A DNA stretch of 64,000 nucleotides from Gadus chalcogrammus. Taxonomy: Eukaryota; Chordata; Actinopteri; Gadiformes; Gadidae. Within the stretch, counting starts at the first letter, position 1, and each line of letters starts with the position of its first letter. Below are positions 14,377 to 28,938 of this stretch, piece by piece. Where the stretch lies: contig NC_079422.1 of NCBI RefSeq assembly GCF_026213295.1, positions 2,018,250 through 2,082,249 of the forward strand, written 5' to 3'. The notes below the pieces were generated by a model that was not told the DNA's origin, searched no databases, and saw only the letters and a program-made list of their open reading frames with translations. Both the position numbers and the translations under genes were made by a program.

Positions 14377-14925
14377 GGTGTGGGTGTCAGATTGACTCGG
14401 AATAATGACTTGCGTTTCATTCATTCCCATGTTATTCCCAAGTATTAACGATCTCCTTTTGTTTTCTAATCTATGAATAATAATCAAATGTACAAATTAT
14501 TGTTGCCTATACTTGGGTTATACATAAAAGAATAATCGGTTAACTCCATACACTGAACGGGGCGATCCACTTTATTTCCAGCGCTCCCAACACAGAGTCA
14601 AAACAGCGACCCACATGCAGACACTTCCGTTCTCCTCCTTCAGAATAAGAGTCCCTAACAGGAACTGGGTTACATATGCATTCATCAGTGCTTTTAGACG
14701 TGTTTTCAATGGCTTTGTTTGTGCAAAAGAACGGGCAGCGTTCAATGAAATCAAAACCAAATCGGATTGAGCCTTCTTTTTATGTCCATGATTGAGCCCC
14801 GTTTATAAACAACCCTTCCGGGTTTTGTCCGCTGTCTTGTGTCGATACGTCAAGTGTCGATACGTCATCTGTAAGCGCAGGACCCCGAGTCGATCTGGCA
14901 GCCGAGTCAATCTGACACCCACACC
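14377..14925. mobile_element. 549-bp inverted-repeat element (MITE), copy 1
   Basis: The first 24 bases (14377-14400, starting GGTGTGGGTGTCAG) are the exact reverse complement of 14902-14925. There is no coding capacity. A relative of nearly the same length with related termini lies at 37344-37894. I did not find a target duplication, so the superfamily is open. Confidence 0.7.
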
Positions 14926-15667
14926 AGCAGTTCACATTCACGATATCCCTGGTAAATGTACCCAAACTCACGTTTTCTGACGTTCACAGACTTACTTGCT
15001 GGAACAATATTCAATATTTCAATATAAATGTCTCACGCTGTGGATTTGTTATCCATCCCGATGCTCCTCACCTCGGGGCTAGCCCCGATGCAAGAGTTTA
15101 ACACCAAAAAGAACCAAGAGCCAGTTCCGGGCTGGTGTTAGGGGCAGTTCAAAACAGGTTCCAGCCTTATACCAGTTATGAACCAGTTGGTTTCACACCG
15201 ACCAGAGCCAGCCATGGATCCGGTGAGAGCAACGTCATGACGTCACTGCAAACGTCTGCATACGTCTCCGCTTTCCCAGCAACCCTCGCGCCTTGCCGGA
15301 ACTGTACAATTAGAAGAAGAACCCTTGCGCCAATTTCAAACAACAATTTCGTCTTCAATTCAATCCGTGTATGGTTCGTTCTTTGAATATTCAGATTTAA
15401 AAAAAAATCAGAAAAAACTATTAAAATCTGTGTATGGTTTGTTCTTTGAATATTCCGATTTAAAACAAAATCAGAAAAAAATATTAACAGAGTTGTTTTT
15501 TGGTTTTGAAACCGAAAAAGGGCAAAAGGAATAAACAAATAAACGGTATTTTTCTGTTTTTTAAATCAAAACGGGAAAAATGAAAAATCCAGTTGCTTGT
15601 TTTGTTTGCATGATATTTAGATAAAACCGCAATGAATGCCGGGAAAAGGGCACGCGGATAAAAATAA
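14926..15667. other. Non-coding sequence left of the palindrome (copy 1)
   Basis: Contains an imperfect tandem pair of about 60 bases (TGTATGGTTYGTTCTTTGAA at 15367 and 15430), each followed by ATTCNGATTTAAAA. Nothing coding. Confidence 0.5.
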
Positions 15668-17262
15668 GAGCAAGGTACGTCTTGTTACTCTGTTTTCTGG
15701 GAATAATTTACGCAAGCAGAAACCAGAAAACAGGCCGTTTTTTCGTTTTTTCGTTTTGACAAGAAAACGAAAATGTAAATTTCAGTTTGTTTATTCGTTT
15801 TTTGGTTCTTATTGAGCGAAACGAATTTACCACTCAATATCTGGTTTCCGCCGGTGGGCGGGTCCTCTTATTGGATAGCGTGCTTCATTGCCCTGTGCTC
15901 TTCATAATAAAAGTTCTTCCGTTAGATAATGTCGACAAAAATATTACTGTATTATAGACACTAGCAGACACAGAGGACAAGACCACCCACAGTCAAGACT
16001 GACACGGCTTCAAATAACAATAAAAGTATTCATAATCATTTGAAAATGAGAAGTTATGAAGTTATGATGACTTCAGTGCAGTTGATGTTTAGCCACAGTT
16101 AATACATGCAGAGCAGACCTGAGATCGCTGGCTGATGATTTCCTCACAGCCTGAGAGCTATGAGGAATACAAGTGATCACAACACATTTCTGACAGCTGA
16201 AAATTGCGCATTTGTTGACCTTTATCCATTTAAAGTAAACAAATATTTTTTCTTGTTGAACGATATTTTATATTGTTTTCATATTATTATTTACTGATGG
16301 TGTTTACAGAATGCGAGTGCGTGTTATATTGAAATCAAGGCTGGGTGTGCCTATGAATATAGGCTACAGTGAGTTTTTTGGTGCTGTACAAGCAAATCAT
16401 ATTGTCTACTCTGTACAGTGACAGGGAGTGTAAAGTAACCTACTTCATTCAATATCGAATAGGCTACTATAGCCTACACTATGCACAAATGGTTTTGCTC
16501 ATGGCAGTTGTGACAGTCATTTTAACGTGTCAGCAGGCAAGCTTCACTCATTCCAGGATGCATTATGCGTTGTCCTATAGCCAACCCAGTCTCACCAATT
16601 TGCGTAGCCTACAGATCGCACGGTTTGACACTTTCAAAATGCGTGCAGTACATACACCAAATGACCATTTCGCGTGCATATGATACGCAAAACCCAGCAT
16701 TAACTACTGTGGAGGGCGGATACGTCCATTTCGCGTGCATATGATACTCAAAACCCAGCATTAACTGAATGGGAAATGCAATATTTTAGGACAGATTTAC
16801 CATTAAACGTGTTTCTAATGACATTTCTAGCGAGAAATGTACTTTTCCCTTGAATAATCTTCAATCAGTGAATGTGTATGATCTTTATTAATCTTTATTA
16901 TCTGAATGGGAAATGCAATATTTTAGGACCGATTCACCGTTAAACGTGTGTCTAATAACATTTCTAGCGAGAAATATACTTTTTACTTGCATAATCTTCA
17001 GTCAGTGATTGTGTCTGATCTTTAGTTTTATAGTTATTAGGAAGATTTGATCGGCTCGCTCACATGTTTCAACGACGTCAGGTTGTTAGGGACGCTGCTT
17101 TCGCTAAACTAGCAACTCACGTGTTTCCTGCGTTTGTGTTATTAAACCGTTACTTGATGTAACTTTTAATGATATCATCTTGTTAGAAACACGTATATCT
17201 GAGAGCCATGTACGTTTTCATGAACACTGGATTACGTCGCATTTCAACATAAAATAGCGTGT

Positions 17263-17346
<84 letters not shown>

Positions 17347-20300
17347 TTTCACTGCTAAATAAATAAATACTAAGGCAGAATAAAGAATAAATTAATTCAT
17401 TATCATTCAACTTCAACATGTGTTATTACAGTATAGTGGGGAGGGATGACGTATGTTGGCCAACCCGGAAGTGAGCGTCGCCCTGGGTTCCCTTGACAAA
17501 AAGCCAACAGGTTTTTCCATTTGATTTTGGATTATTGCAGAAAAATTAGCATCTTTGAAGACCTCCTCAAAAACTGAAAATAAATAAAAATAACTGTGCT
17601 CCAAAGAAAGAAATGTAAACCCCTCTAATCCTTACATGGCTCTAAAAAACACGCGGCAAATGAGCTGCCGTAAATTGTGTTGTTTTGTCGTAAACTAGGG
17701 TCCGATGGTTAAAAAATAGACAGATATTCCAAGGTATCCTTAAAAGGCAGCTTGGATGTTTTTATTTTCTGCAGTTTAGACTTCTTCTATAACCTATTTT
17801 TGAAAGCAAAACACCAAGCTCATTGATTTAACGAGGCAGGGTTATTTGAAACAATTTATTAAATAAATATTTATGAGAGGTCATTCCTTCTGAGTTTTCT
17901 TCCTATTTATGTCTAGTGTACAACCCTACTGTCCACAAGCATCACCCCCCCCTCGCCATATGGATTTGGAGAATTGTTACCACGTCCCAGTGGTGGAGGT
18001 ATCTGAAAGAGGGCATTCAATTACTACAATGATCAATTAGGAGGCCGAAGCCCTAAAGGAAGTGATGCAATAGGTGACTGGGTCGACAACATTTAAGTAA
18101 GCTTTACTTTGAGGTCTCTTATATATCAAAGGGTGTCTCAAAGGACGCATACGCTTCAACCTGTGGCTCCAGCCCTACAGGAAATGACTTAGCAAGTGCT
18201 CCATCTCGTTGCACCTGCACCCAGCGGCTCGCTTGCAAGATTTTGGCCTGAAGTTATTCCCAGACCTACACCGTAGCCATCCAACCTGCATATCTGAGAA
18301 TCAGGCCTCTCTTTAATAATGACAAAAATGAATGAGAGAAATACACATTAACTTTTGTCTCATAAGCGGCGTGGTGCCGGCTCCTTTTGACCTTTTGACC
18401 CCAGACTTCTGGGGGAATAGCTGAATCAATTCATTAGTCAATCAGAAGCATTTAAATATCTTCCCGGTGGCGTAAGAGAGCGAACAAGGTGTCCTTCAAC
18501 ATCTACGCTTCCAGGCGGTTGCAACGGTGCCACACATGAGCATATTCGAACATGTTTAATGGTAGTAATTACCTGTTGAAATTGGAGGCCTTAATCAATA
18601 ATGAGCAGCTATTGATTTGCTTCCCGATAGAAATTTGTGACAAATGACATGTTATTTAGCATCTACACGTTGAGCTGAGTCCAATGACACCAAGCATGAC
18701 ACTCTAGAAAATGGTAACATGTATTTTACATGGTACACCTAGGTCAAGGACATGATCTCGGTGTAGCAAGAGGGCGAGCTTGATCTCATTGGACTCAGCT
18801 TAACGTGTAGATTCTAAATAACATGTAATTTGTCAAAAATCTCCATCGGGAAGCAAATCTATAGCTGGTCATTATTGATAAAGGCCTCCAAAATCGACAG
18901 CTAATTACTACCCTGAAACATATTCAAATATGATCATGTGTGGCATTGTTGCAATCGCCTCGAAACGTAGATGTCAAAGGACACCTTGTTTGCCCCGTTA
19001 CGCTACCGGGAAGATATTTTTATACTTCGAATGGATTGATTCATATTTTAAGGTTCTCGGAGTGAGACTTTAAGCGGCTGCAGCAGAAGTGTTGAGACGA
19101 AAGATGATATCAAGACATTTATAGAATATTCCCATTCACATTATGATTCTTCGTCATAACATCCGACCAAACATCCTTTACAGTCCAGCGATGATTATGA
19201 AAGTCCAGGCCCCCCCTTCCTGCACTCGGGGTCCGACTGGGCCAAGTTTCGGGCAGGAAGGGCCACCCCTTCCTGCCCTCGGGGTCCGACCGGGCCAAGT
19301 TTCGGTGCGGGGGTCCCAGTTAGGCCTTAGAATAAGGTATTCAAATGTCAGGGCGGTAGGACCTTCCTATCTCAAAAACTGTTTTTCCACCACATTCTGA
19401 ACCATTAGGTCTTGCAGGTAACACTTCTGAGGGGCTTTGTCCAAATGACAGTCCATTTGGGGAAACTTTTTTTCTCTAAGGGCTAGAACTCCAAATCTCG
19501 GATACGTCATTCTCAGGGCCCCGGGAAATGTGTGTAAACATTTTAGCATCCCTAGCTATCTCGAAAAGGCCGGAAAAGGGGCGTAACCTCCAGCAGTACA
19601 GTAAATGTACATAAGACAGAGGTTAGTTTCTAGTCCCCATTTTTTGTGGGATGGAGGTGTACATTTGTGGCTTAAGGTGTGTAGACACAGCTGGCCTGTG
19701 GCCACGTTTTTGAAGTCTGGGGTCAAAAGGTCAAAAGGAGCCGGCACCACGCCGCTTATGAGATAACAAAAAGTTAATGTGTATTTCTCTAATAATTTTT
19801 GTCATTATTAAAGAGAAGCCTGATTCTCAGATATGCGTGTTGGATGGCTAGGGTGTAGGTCTGGGAAGAACTTCAGGCCAAAATCTTGCAAGCGAGCCGC
19901 TGGGTGCAGGTGCAACGAGATGGAGCACTTGCTGAGTCATTTCCTGTAGGGCTGGAGCCACAGGTTGAAGCATATGCGTCCTTTGAGACCCCCTTTGATA
20001 TATATAAGAGACCTCAAAGTAAAGCTTACTTAAATGTTGTCGACCCAGTCACCTATTGCATCACTTCCTTAAGGGCTTCGGCCTCCTAATTGATCATTGT
20101 AGTAACTGAATGCCCTCTTTCAATATATGATACCTCCCCCACTGGGACGTGGCAACAATTCTCCAAATCCATATGGGGAGGGGGGGGGTGATGCTTGTGG
20201 TCAGTAGGGTTGTACATCTAGTGTACACTAGATGTATTTTCAGTTTTTGAGGAGGTGCTTCAAAGATGCAAATTTTTCTGCAATAATCCAAAATCAAATG

Positions 20301-20465
20301 GAAAAACCCGTTGGCTTTTTGTCAAGGGAACCCAGGGTGACGCTCACTTCCGGGTTGGCCAACATACGTCATCCCTCCACCACTATACTGTAATAACACA
20401 TGTTGAAGTTGAATGATAATGAATTAATTTATTCTTTATTCTGCCTTAGTATTTATTTATTTATT

Positions 20466-20528
<63 letters not shown>

Positions 20529-21723
20529 ACACGCTATTTTATGTTGAAATGCGACGTAATCCAGTGTTCACGAAAACGTACATTGTCAACGTATGCTTTT
20601 TGCGACTGGGTTGGCTCTCAGATATACGTGTTTCTAACAAGATGATATCATTAAAAGTTACATAAAGTAACGGTTTAATAACACAAACGCAGGAAACACG
20701 TGAGTTGCTAGTTTAGCGAAAGCGGCGTCCCTAACAACCTGACGTCGTTGAAACATGCGAGCGAGCCGATAAAATCTTCCTGATATAACTATAAAACTAA
20801 AGATCAGACACAATCACTGACTGAAGATTATGCAAGTAAAAAGTATATTTCTCGCTAGAAATGTTATTAGAAACACGTTTAACGGTGAATCGGTCCTAAA
20901 ATATTGCATTTCCCATTCAGATAATAAAGATTAATAAAGATCATACACATTCACTGACTGAAGATTATTCAAGGGAAAAGTACATTTCTCGCTAGAAATG
21001 TCATTAGAAACACGTTTAATGGTGAATCTGTCCTAAAATATTGCATTTCCCATTCAGTTAAAGCTGGGTTTTGCGTATCATGCACGCGAAATGGACGTAT
21101 CTGCCCTCCACAGTAGTTAATGCTGGGTTTTGCGTATCATATGCACGCGAAATGGTCATTTGGCGTATGTACTGCAAGCATTTTGAAAGTGTCAAACCGT
21201 GCGATCTGTACGCATATTGGTGAGACTGGGTTGGCTATAGGACAACGCATAATGCATCCTGGAATGAGTGAAGCTTGCCTGCTGACACGTTAAAATGACT
21301 GTCACAACTGCCATGAGCAAAACCATTTGTACATAGTGTAGGCTACAGTAGGCCTATTCGATATTGAATGAAGTAGGTTACTTTACACTCCCTGTCACTG
21401 TACAGAGTAGACAATATGATTTGCTTGTACAGCACCTTAAAAAACTCACTGTTTTTTAAGGTTTTTTAATGTTTTTCACTATATTCATAGGCACACCCAG
21501 CCTCGCTTTCAATATAACACGCACTCGCATTCTGTAAACACCATCAGTAAATAAAATATGAAAACAATATAAAATATCTTATAAACAAGAAAAAATATTT
21601 GTTTACTTTAAATGGATAAAGGTCAACAAATGCGCAATTTTCAGCTGTCAGAAATGTGTTGTGATCACTTGTATTCCTCATAGCTCTCAGGCTGTGAGGA
21701 AATCATCAGCCAGCGATCTCAGG
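15668..21723. mobile_element. Foldback palindrome, copy 1 (cut by gap)
   Basis: The left arm starts GAGCAAGGTACGTCTTGT at 15668 and runs to 18687. A 98-base loop follows (18688-18785), and the right arm runs as its reverse complement from 18786 until the N gap. The outermost part of the right arm is missing here but complete in copy 2. Each arm carries a CA/TG microsatellite at the mirrored position (17268-17342 and 20470-20525) and a tandem pair of about 147-bp units. No coding frame was recognised in the arms. Confidence 0.9.
16765..17040. repeat. 147-bp tandem pair inside palindrome arm
   Basis: Two consecutive imperfect units beginning CTGAATGGGAAATGCAATAT at 16765 and 16912. The mirrored pair is found in the right arm (about 20800-21060) and in both arms of copy 2. 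Confidence 0.8.
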
Positions 21724-21823
21724 NNNNNNNNNNNNNNNNNNNNNNNNNNNNNNNNNNNNNNNNNNNNNNNNNNNNNNNNNNNNNNNNNNNNNNNNNNNNN
21801 NNNNNNNNNNNNNNNNNNNNNNN
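21724..21823. other. Assembly gap of 100 N
   Basis: Exactly 100 N, the conventional size for a gap of unknown length between contigs. Open frames across it are artefacts. Confidence 0.99.
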
Positions 21824-21886
21824 TGGCTGGGCTCACTTTGGTTGTGTTGGGTATAAGAATGCTGTGTGTGTGTGTGTGTGTGTGTG

Positions 21887-22193
21887 CAGGGCCGACGGAC
21901 TGGGGGGAAAGTGAGGCAGTCGTGGGGGGGCCCATGGCAATTTAAAAAAAATAAAAAATAAAAAATAATAATAATAATATTTAGAATTATCCACCAGCCC
22001 ATAGTGTCAGGAGTCGCACACGGCCACGCCTCCCCCCCCCCCCCCCCCCCCCCCCCCCGTCAACAATTGTTCTCCAGCCCCCCCCCCCCGTCAACAATTC
22101 AGCGCAGGGGGCTGGTAGGGGGAATTCGGGGGGGGGGGGGGGCCCATCAGTACCTCTTGTATACAGGGCCCAGGATTTGGTGTAACGGCCCTG
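21887..22193. mobile_element. Short hAT-like element, copy 2
   Basis: Second copy of the element at 10266-10572, with the same termini CAGGGCCG and CGGCCCTG and the same homopolymer runs. Confidence 0.55.
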
Positions 22194-22978
22194 TGTGTGT
22201 GTGTGTGTGATGCGTTCATTGATGTGTGTATGAATATCCGTGTGTGTGTGTGCGTATAAGTGTATATGTGTGTGTTTGAGCATGTTTCTGTTGTCACTCG
22301 CTGTATAGTGTTCTTAGGTAAAGCCCACACATCTGGCTCTAGTCTGGATTGAACAAACCAATAGGGGGATTTGCAAACACTGCTGGACATGGTTTCCAGT
22401 AAAATCAATGTATGACAACTGGAGTGTTGTGATGAAGTGTGTGATGAACACCTCGGCTGAGTCCACTAGGACACCGCCATGCATCTCTTCTGTCCAACAG
22501 AGGAGGGATGGTGAGATACCACGTGTCTTCTCTGGGCAGCAGAGGGGGAGGACTGGGTGTCAGTGTCTTAGCTGGCCAGATATCTCTTGAGATAATAGTC
22601 ATGGGGAGTGTTGCTGGCGTCATGATATTATACAGTTTCAGAGGTGAGCACCCGGCTCAGAAGGTGTCCTATCAGCATCGCTGCTTTGCTGTATCAGTGT
22701 TTGTCCCTTTCCAGAAAGAGAGAGAGAGAGAGAGAGAGAGGCCTTTTGTGGGCTTCCTCCAGTCTGTGGTTATGAAGCCAGGCAGCATTCAGAGATTGTC
22801 AGTCTCACTACATTATTAAAAAGAAACCAACAAACAAAATGTATTTACCATACATCTCAATTTATTTGTGAATTGTTTTATCTGTTTGGTGTTATCATAA
22901 GGTATTTTTTATTTTTTACTCAGTAGCATAGTAATGTTAGTTCCTTGTTGAAATGCATATTATGATATTAGAATCATC

Positions 22979-23055
22979 TTAACGCGTTATAACGGCGTTA
23001 ACGCAAACCAATTTTAACGGCGTTAATCTTTTTATCGCGCGATTAACGCTCTTTT
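22979..23055. mobile_element. TTAACG hAT fragment, copy 2
   Basis: Duplicate of the fragment at 11364-11440. Confidence 0.7.
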
Positions 23056-23361
23056 GGCTTGGCGAACATTGTCGTTTTTTCACCTGCTGTCTAGCAACTA
23101 CTAGTCACGTTAGAAAAACACAACACCATACCGGATCTAGCTACACCAGAAACAAAACAACAAGCACCCGCACAAACTGGTTGGGGCAAGCAAGAATACG
23201 GAGCGAGTGAAAAACTCCTTAAAAGTGTGTGTGTGTGTTTGTTTGTGTGTCACTCTGTTCGAGCCTGCACGAGAGTTCAATTTCGTCATTAGCTGTTACG
23301 TCTTTCTGACCAATCGCAGTACAAGGCTGTACCACTTCGGGAGGGCCCGCTCAGTTACTCC

Positions 23362-24503
23362 TAGGGATGGGAATTGATAACAATTTCACGATTCTGATTC
23401 TGCTTATCGATCCGATTCCTTATCGATTCTCTTATTGATTCTCATTGGGTGAGAAAATAAGTACAAATGTGTTTTTTGTATTAAATCTCTTTAATATCTG
23501 ATCAGAAGTGCGTCTAGTATTAGGAAATTGTACATTCAAATCAATTGGTCTAGACAAAAAAATATATGTTTGGCTTTTTAAGCCCAAATGCCATCATTAT
23601 GTGCCATACAACTAAAAACACAGACTCAAAACAGTCAAGTAATAGCTTGTGCCTTTTGTAATACTAACAGTGCTCATTTGCATTCAACTTGTAACAAAAT
23701 TGAACTGACATAAAAAAATGAAGTACTGATTAGACAGAGATTTATTAGATGGGCCTGCCTAATAAACCGTTGGAACAACAAGACCGGAAACCATAGCAAC
23801 GCCGGTAAACAAACCCCGAGAAGACCAATCCCTATGAGAGCTCCCCACGCTACGGCCATCCGGAGGCGCACAGAGCTGTTGGCCGTGATATTATTTATAC
23901 AATTAATTATATTATATACTATTATATATAGAGCTCCGGGAGTCGCAAACGGAAACAATCACTTTCTCCTCCATGCTGCAGTTCACCCCGGACTGCACTG
24001 CACTGAGTTTGACGGTTGAACGCTGATTGGCTGTTACGTTACACATGTCACTCAGTTGTCACAATGTTGAACGCTGATTGGCTGTCATCACGCGAAATTC
24101 GCGTCAAAGTTGAAATATTTCAACTCGAGCAAATTTGTCGCCGCACAAATCCTCGTGAACGCGCTCGCCTGTGCATGGCGAAAGTGTGGCGCGACAAATC
24201 AAAACTTGTCGCCGGTTTTTCTCTCTTGAAAAATTCGCCCGATACGCGTCACTACCTACACTTTGTATGGGATCTTGTCGCCCCGTCGCGTTTGGTGTGA
24301 ACGCACAATGCGCTTCTTCCTTGGCGGCGCCATGTTTGCTGCGTTCTGAACCAAAACAAAGCAGCGTGGTGTGACGTCATGACGCATTTGCCGCGACCGG
24401 AACCGATAAGCGGAATCGTTAAGCAGGCTTGCTAATGATTCCAAGGAATCGGTTGACTCGGCCACGGTTCTGAACAAGAACCGGTTCTCGATTCCCATCC
24501 CTA
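23362..24503. mobile_element. hAT-type element (TAGGGATGGGAAT), copy 2
   Basis: Duplicate of 11746-12897, with identical termini and the same GTTACTCC repeats at both edges. An identical insertion site in both copies shows that the block duplication, real or artefactual, happened after this insertion. Confidence 0.9.
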
Positions 24504-25979
24504 GTTACTCCCCTCTAGACAAAATCGACTTGGTTGCGACGTTGACAGTTTGTGAGTTTTGCGTCTGTTGAGTAATTGAGAGGTTGCGGACGTACAGCTC
24601 AGGGTGCCGGACGGCGCTGCAAGGAACTTTATAAACGCAATATTGTTATCCCGCAGTAATCAGCTCGACAGCCCGAAATGTTAACGGCCCGCTGGGAATT
24701 TTTCCCGACTCTCCCGATTACAACTCCGCCACCGTGTGTGTGTGTATGTGTGTGTTATTCGATAGCCTGGTAACATGTATAGGCGTACGTACGGTAGGAA
24801 TATTCATACTGGTTTAAATAATAAATGTTATAGTATTTCCCATCTTTGCTGAGCAAGAGTTTTGTCCGAAAGTTCAGTGAGTGAAACAAATAAAAGCCTG
24901 GGCTATTGAAGTTCTACGGTAGGCCTACCACTGTCATCCACCTACCCGATGTCAAGTGGACCGGGTTGAATTCACTGCGGGTTTCCCTTGGCTCCGTTTA
25001 CGCGAGGACGCTTGCGGGTAAAAACGACAAAATATTTTTTCGGAAGTGCCTTTCTTTTAGACGGTGACAGCGTCTAAACCACCCTCTAGAGTAGAAAACT
25101 TGATTACGCTCCGCCGTAGCGTTTCCGTCTACACTGCCAAGATGCAAAACTCTGCTCAGATCTGCTCACGTCGCGTATGCGTTTACGTCGCATACTTGCG
25201 CCAGTACAGAGAAATAAACAAACATGTTGGAATATTTTCATGCGTCAGACCTTCAAGCTGCTCTGGCAGCTCTAATAAACTAAAAAGACAGGAGTCTTTC
25301 AACGAAATGTACAGGAAATGTACAGATAGTATTACTGAACAAAGAAGGATCTTTTTGGTTTTCGCGGCGTGGATAAGAGAAGAAGGAAGATTCTATGCAT
25401 GCGCTCAAGCATTGCGATTTTGTGTGACAGTGTCGCACAATGTTCACTTTGTTGAAAGTATAGACCGTCGCGATTCCCATTGAAACGAATGGCGCGGTGA
25501 ATATTCTTCAAATTGTGAAAAATGAATTAAACTGTACTCAGAAAAAGCGGTTATATGCTATAGACCCTAGAGTATCTGTGGTATAAAGGCTGGGACTAAT
25601 TTCGAATTATATATATGTACAATCCATTATGTTAGCTCTCTGGCTTGATCAGCGGACTAGAATACCTCCTAGAATCATTGCTTGTTGGCGGGAAACGGAA
25701 AGGGGGGCTGTTTACGTTTGGTTGTAGTATTTTTGCTTGGTTCTCCGTCCCAACAGTAGGGCCAGAACCGAGCGAAAAGACTACAACCAAACGTGAACAC
25801 CCCCTCTTCCGTTTCCGGCCAACGAGCAATGAGTGTTCCAACAGAAATCAATGGGATTTACAAAATGCGCTAAATGTGCAATAGGGGATTATCAAGCTGA
25901 TACGTAGTACTTCCGCATTCGGAGATCTTTGTGCACTGTCACATCCGGTGAAATCACTCTGGCGAACCGATGGTGGACC

Positions 25980-26526
25980 GGTGTGGGTGTCAGATTGACT
26001 CGGAATAATGACTTGCGTTTCATTCATTCCCATGTTATTCCCAAGTATTAACGATCTCCTTTTGTTTTCTAATCTATGAATAATAATCAAATGTACAAAT
26101 TATTGTTGCCTATACTTGGGTTATACATAAAAGAATAATCGGTTAACTCCATACACTGAACGGGGCGATCCACTTTATTTCCAGCGCTCCCAACACAGAG
26201 TCAAAACAGCGACCCACATGCAGACACTTCCGTTCTCCTCCTTCAGAATAAGAGTCCCTAACAGGAACTGGGTTACATATGCATTCATCAGTGCTTTTAG
26301 ACGTTTTTCAATGGCTTTGTTTGTGCAAAAGAACGGGCAGCGTTCAATGAAATCAAAACCAAATCGGATTGAGCCTTCTTTTATGTCCATGATTGAGCCC
26401 CGTTTATAAACAACCCTTCCGGGTTTTGTCCGCTGTCTTGTGTCGATACGTCAAGTGTCGATACGTCATCTGTAAGCGCAGGACCCCGAGTCGATCTGGC
26501 AGCCGAGTCAATCTGACACCCACACC
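25980..26526. mobile_element. 549-bp inverted-repeat element, copy 2
   Basis: Duplicate of 14377-14925, two bases shorter through a deletion in the interior. Confidence 0.7.
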
Positions 26527-28856
26527 AGCAGTTCACATTCACGATATCCCTGGTAAATGTACCCAAACTCACGTTTTCTGACGTTCACAGACTTACTTGC
26601 TGGAACAATATTCAATATTTCAATATAAATGTCTCACGCTGTGGATTTGTTATCCATCCCGATGCTCCTCACCTCGGGGCTAGCCCCGATGCAAGAGTTT
26701 AACACCAAAAAGAACCAAGAGCCAGTTCCGGGCTGGTGTTAGGGGCAGTTCAAAACAGGTTCCAGCCTTATACCAGTTATGAACCAGTTGGTTTCACACC
26801 GACCAGAGCCAGCCATGGATCCGGTGAGAGCAACGTCATGACGTCACTGCAAACGTCTGCATACGTCTCCGCTTTCCCAGCAACCCTCGCGCCTTGCCGG
26901 AACTGTACAATTAGAAGAAGAACCCTTGCGCCAATTTCAAACAACAATTTCGTCTTCAATTCAATCCGTGTATGGTTCGTTCTTTGAATATTCAGATTTA
27001 AAACAAAATCAGAAAAAACTATTAAAATCTGTGTATGGTTTGTTCTTTGAATATTCCGATTTAAAACAAAATCAGAAAAAAATATTAACAGAGTTGTTTT
27101 TGGTTTTGAAACCGAAAAAGGGCAAAAGGAATAAACAAATAAACGGTATTTTCTGTTTTTTAAATCAAAACGGGAAAAATGAAAAATCCAGTTGCTTGTT
27201 TGTTTGCATGATATTTAGATAAAACCGCAATGAATGCCGGGAAAAGGGCACGCGGATAAAAATAAGAGCAAGGTACGTCTTGTTACTGTTTTCTGGGAAT
27301 AATTTACGCAAGCAGAAACCAGAAAACAGGCCGTTTTTTCGTTTTTTCGTTTTGACAAGAAAACGAAAATGTAAATTTCAGTTTGTTTATTCGTTTTTTG
27401 GTTCTTATTGAGCGAAACGAATTTACCACTCAATATCTGGTTTCCGCCGGTGGGCGGGTCCTCTTATTGGATAGCGTGCTTCATTGCCCTGTGCTCTTCA
27501 ATAAAAGTTCTTCCGTTAGATAATGTCGACAAAAATATTACTGTATTATAGACACTAGCAGACACAGAGGACAAGACCACCCACAGTCAAGACTGACACG
27601 GCTTCAAATAACAATAAAAGTATTCATAATCATTTGAAAATGAGAAGTTATGAAGTTATGATGACTTCAGTGCAGTTGATGTTTAGCCACAGTTAATACA
27701 TGCAGAGCAGACCTGAGATCGCTGGCTGATGATTTCCTCACAGCCTGAGAGCTATGAGGAATACAAGTGATCACAACACATTTCTGACAGCTGAAAATTG
27801 CGCATTTGTTGACCTTTATCCATTTAAAGTAAACAAATATTTTTTCTTGTTGAACGATATTTTATATTGTTTTCATATTATTTTACTGATGGTGTTTACA
27901 GAATGCGAGTGCGTGTTATATTGAAATCAAGGCTGGGTGTGCCTATGAATATAGGCTACAGTGAGTTTTTTAAGGTGCTGTACAAGCAAATCATATTGTC
28001 TACTCTGTACAGTGACAGGGAGTGTAAAGTAACCTACTTCATTCAATATCGAATAGGCTACTATAGCCTACACTATGCACAAATGGTTTTGCTCATGGCA
28101 GTTGTGACAGTCATTTTAACGTGTCAGCAGGCAAGCTTCACTCATTCCAGGATGCATTATGCGTTGTCCTATAGCCAACCCAGTCTCACCAATTTGCGTA
28201 GCCTACAGATCGCACGGTTTGACACTTTCAAAATGCGTGCAGTACATACACCAAATGACCATTTCGCGTGCATATGATACGCAAAACCCAGCATTAACTA
28301 CTGTGGAGGGCGGATACGTCCATTTCGCGTGCATATGATACTCAAAACCCAGCATTAACTGAATGGGAAATGCAATATTTTAGGACAGATTTACCATTAA
28401 ACGTGTTTCTAATGACATTTCTAGCGAGAAATGTACTTTTCCCTTGAATAATCTTCAATCAGTGAATGTGTATGATCTTTATTAATCTTTATTATCTGAA
28501 TGGGAAATGCAATATTTTAGGACCGATTCACCGTTAAACGTGTGTCTAATAACATTTCTAGCGAGAAATATACTTTTTACTTGCATAATCTTCAGTCAGT
28601 GATTGTGTCTGATCTTTAGTTTTATAGTTATTAGGAAGATTTGATCGGCTCGCTCACATGTTTCAACGACGTCAGGTTGTTAGGGACGCTGCTTTCGCTA
28701 AACTAGCAACTCACGTGTTTCCTGCGTTTGTGTTATTAAACCGTTACTTTATGTAACTTTTAATGATATCATCTTGTTAGAAACACGTATATCTGAGAGC
28801 CATGTACGTTTTCATGAACACTGGATTACGTCGCATTTCAACATAAAATAGCGTGT

Positions 28857-28857
<1 letters not shown>

Positions 28858-28934
<77 letters not shown>
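28858..28934. repeat. (CA)n in left palindrome arm
   Basis: Mirrored by the (TG)n at 32069-32129. The tract was present before or duplicated with the arms. Confidence 0.95.

Positions 28935-28938
<4 letters not shown>

Larger units (their letters stand above)
10204..21723. repeat. Duplicated block, copy 1 (end of left contig)
   Basis: This 11.5 kb is repeated in the same orientation at 21824-33332 with only scattered small indels and substitutions. Copy 1 stops at the N gap in the middle of a palindrome arm, while copy 2 starts abruptly at the equivalent of base 10204. The order (contig end, 100 N, contig start, same sequence) is what an unmerged overlap or two haplotypes of one locus would give. 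Everything annotated in copy 1 should probably be counted once. Confidence 0.93.

Noticed and set aside
21661..21945. Open frames spanning the N run
   Set aside because: They cross a 100-N assembly gap and have no meaning.
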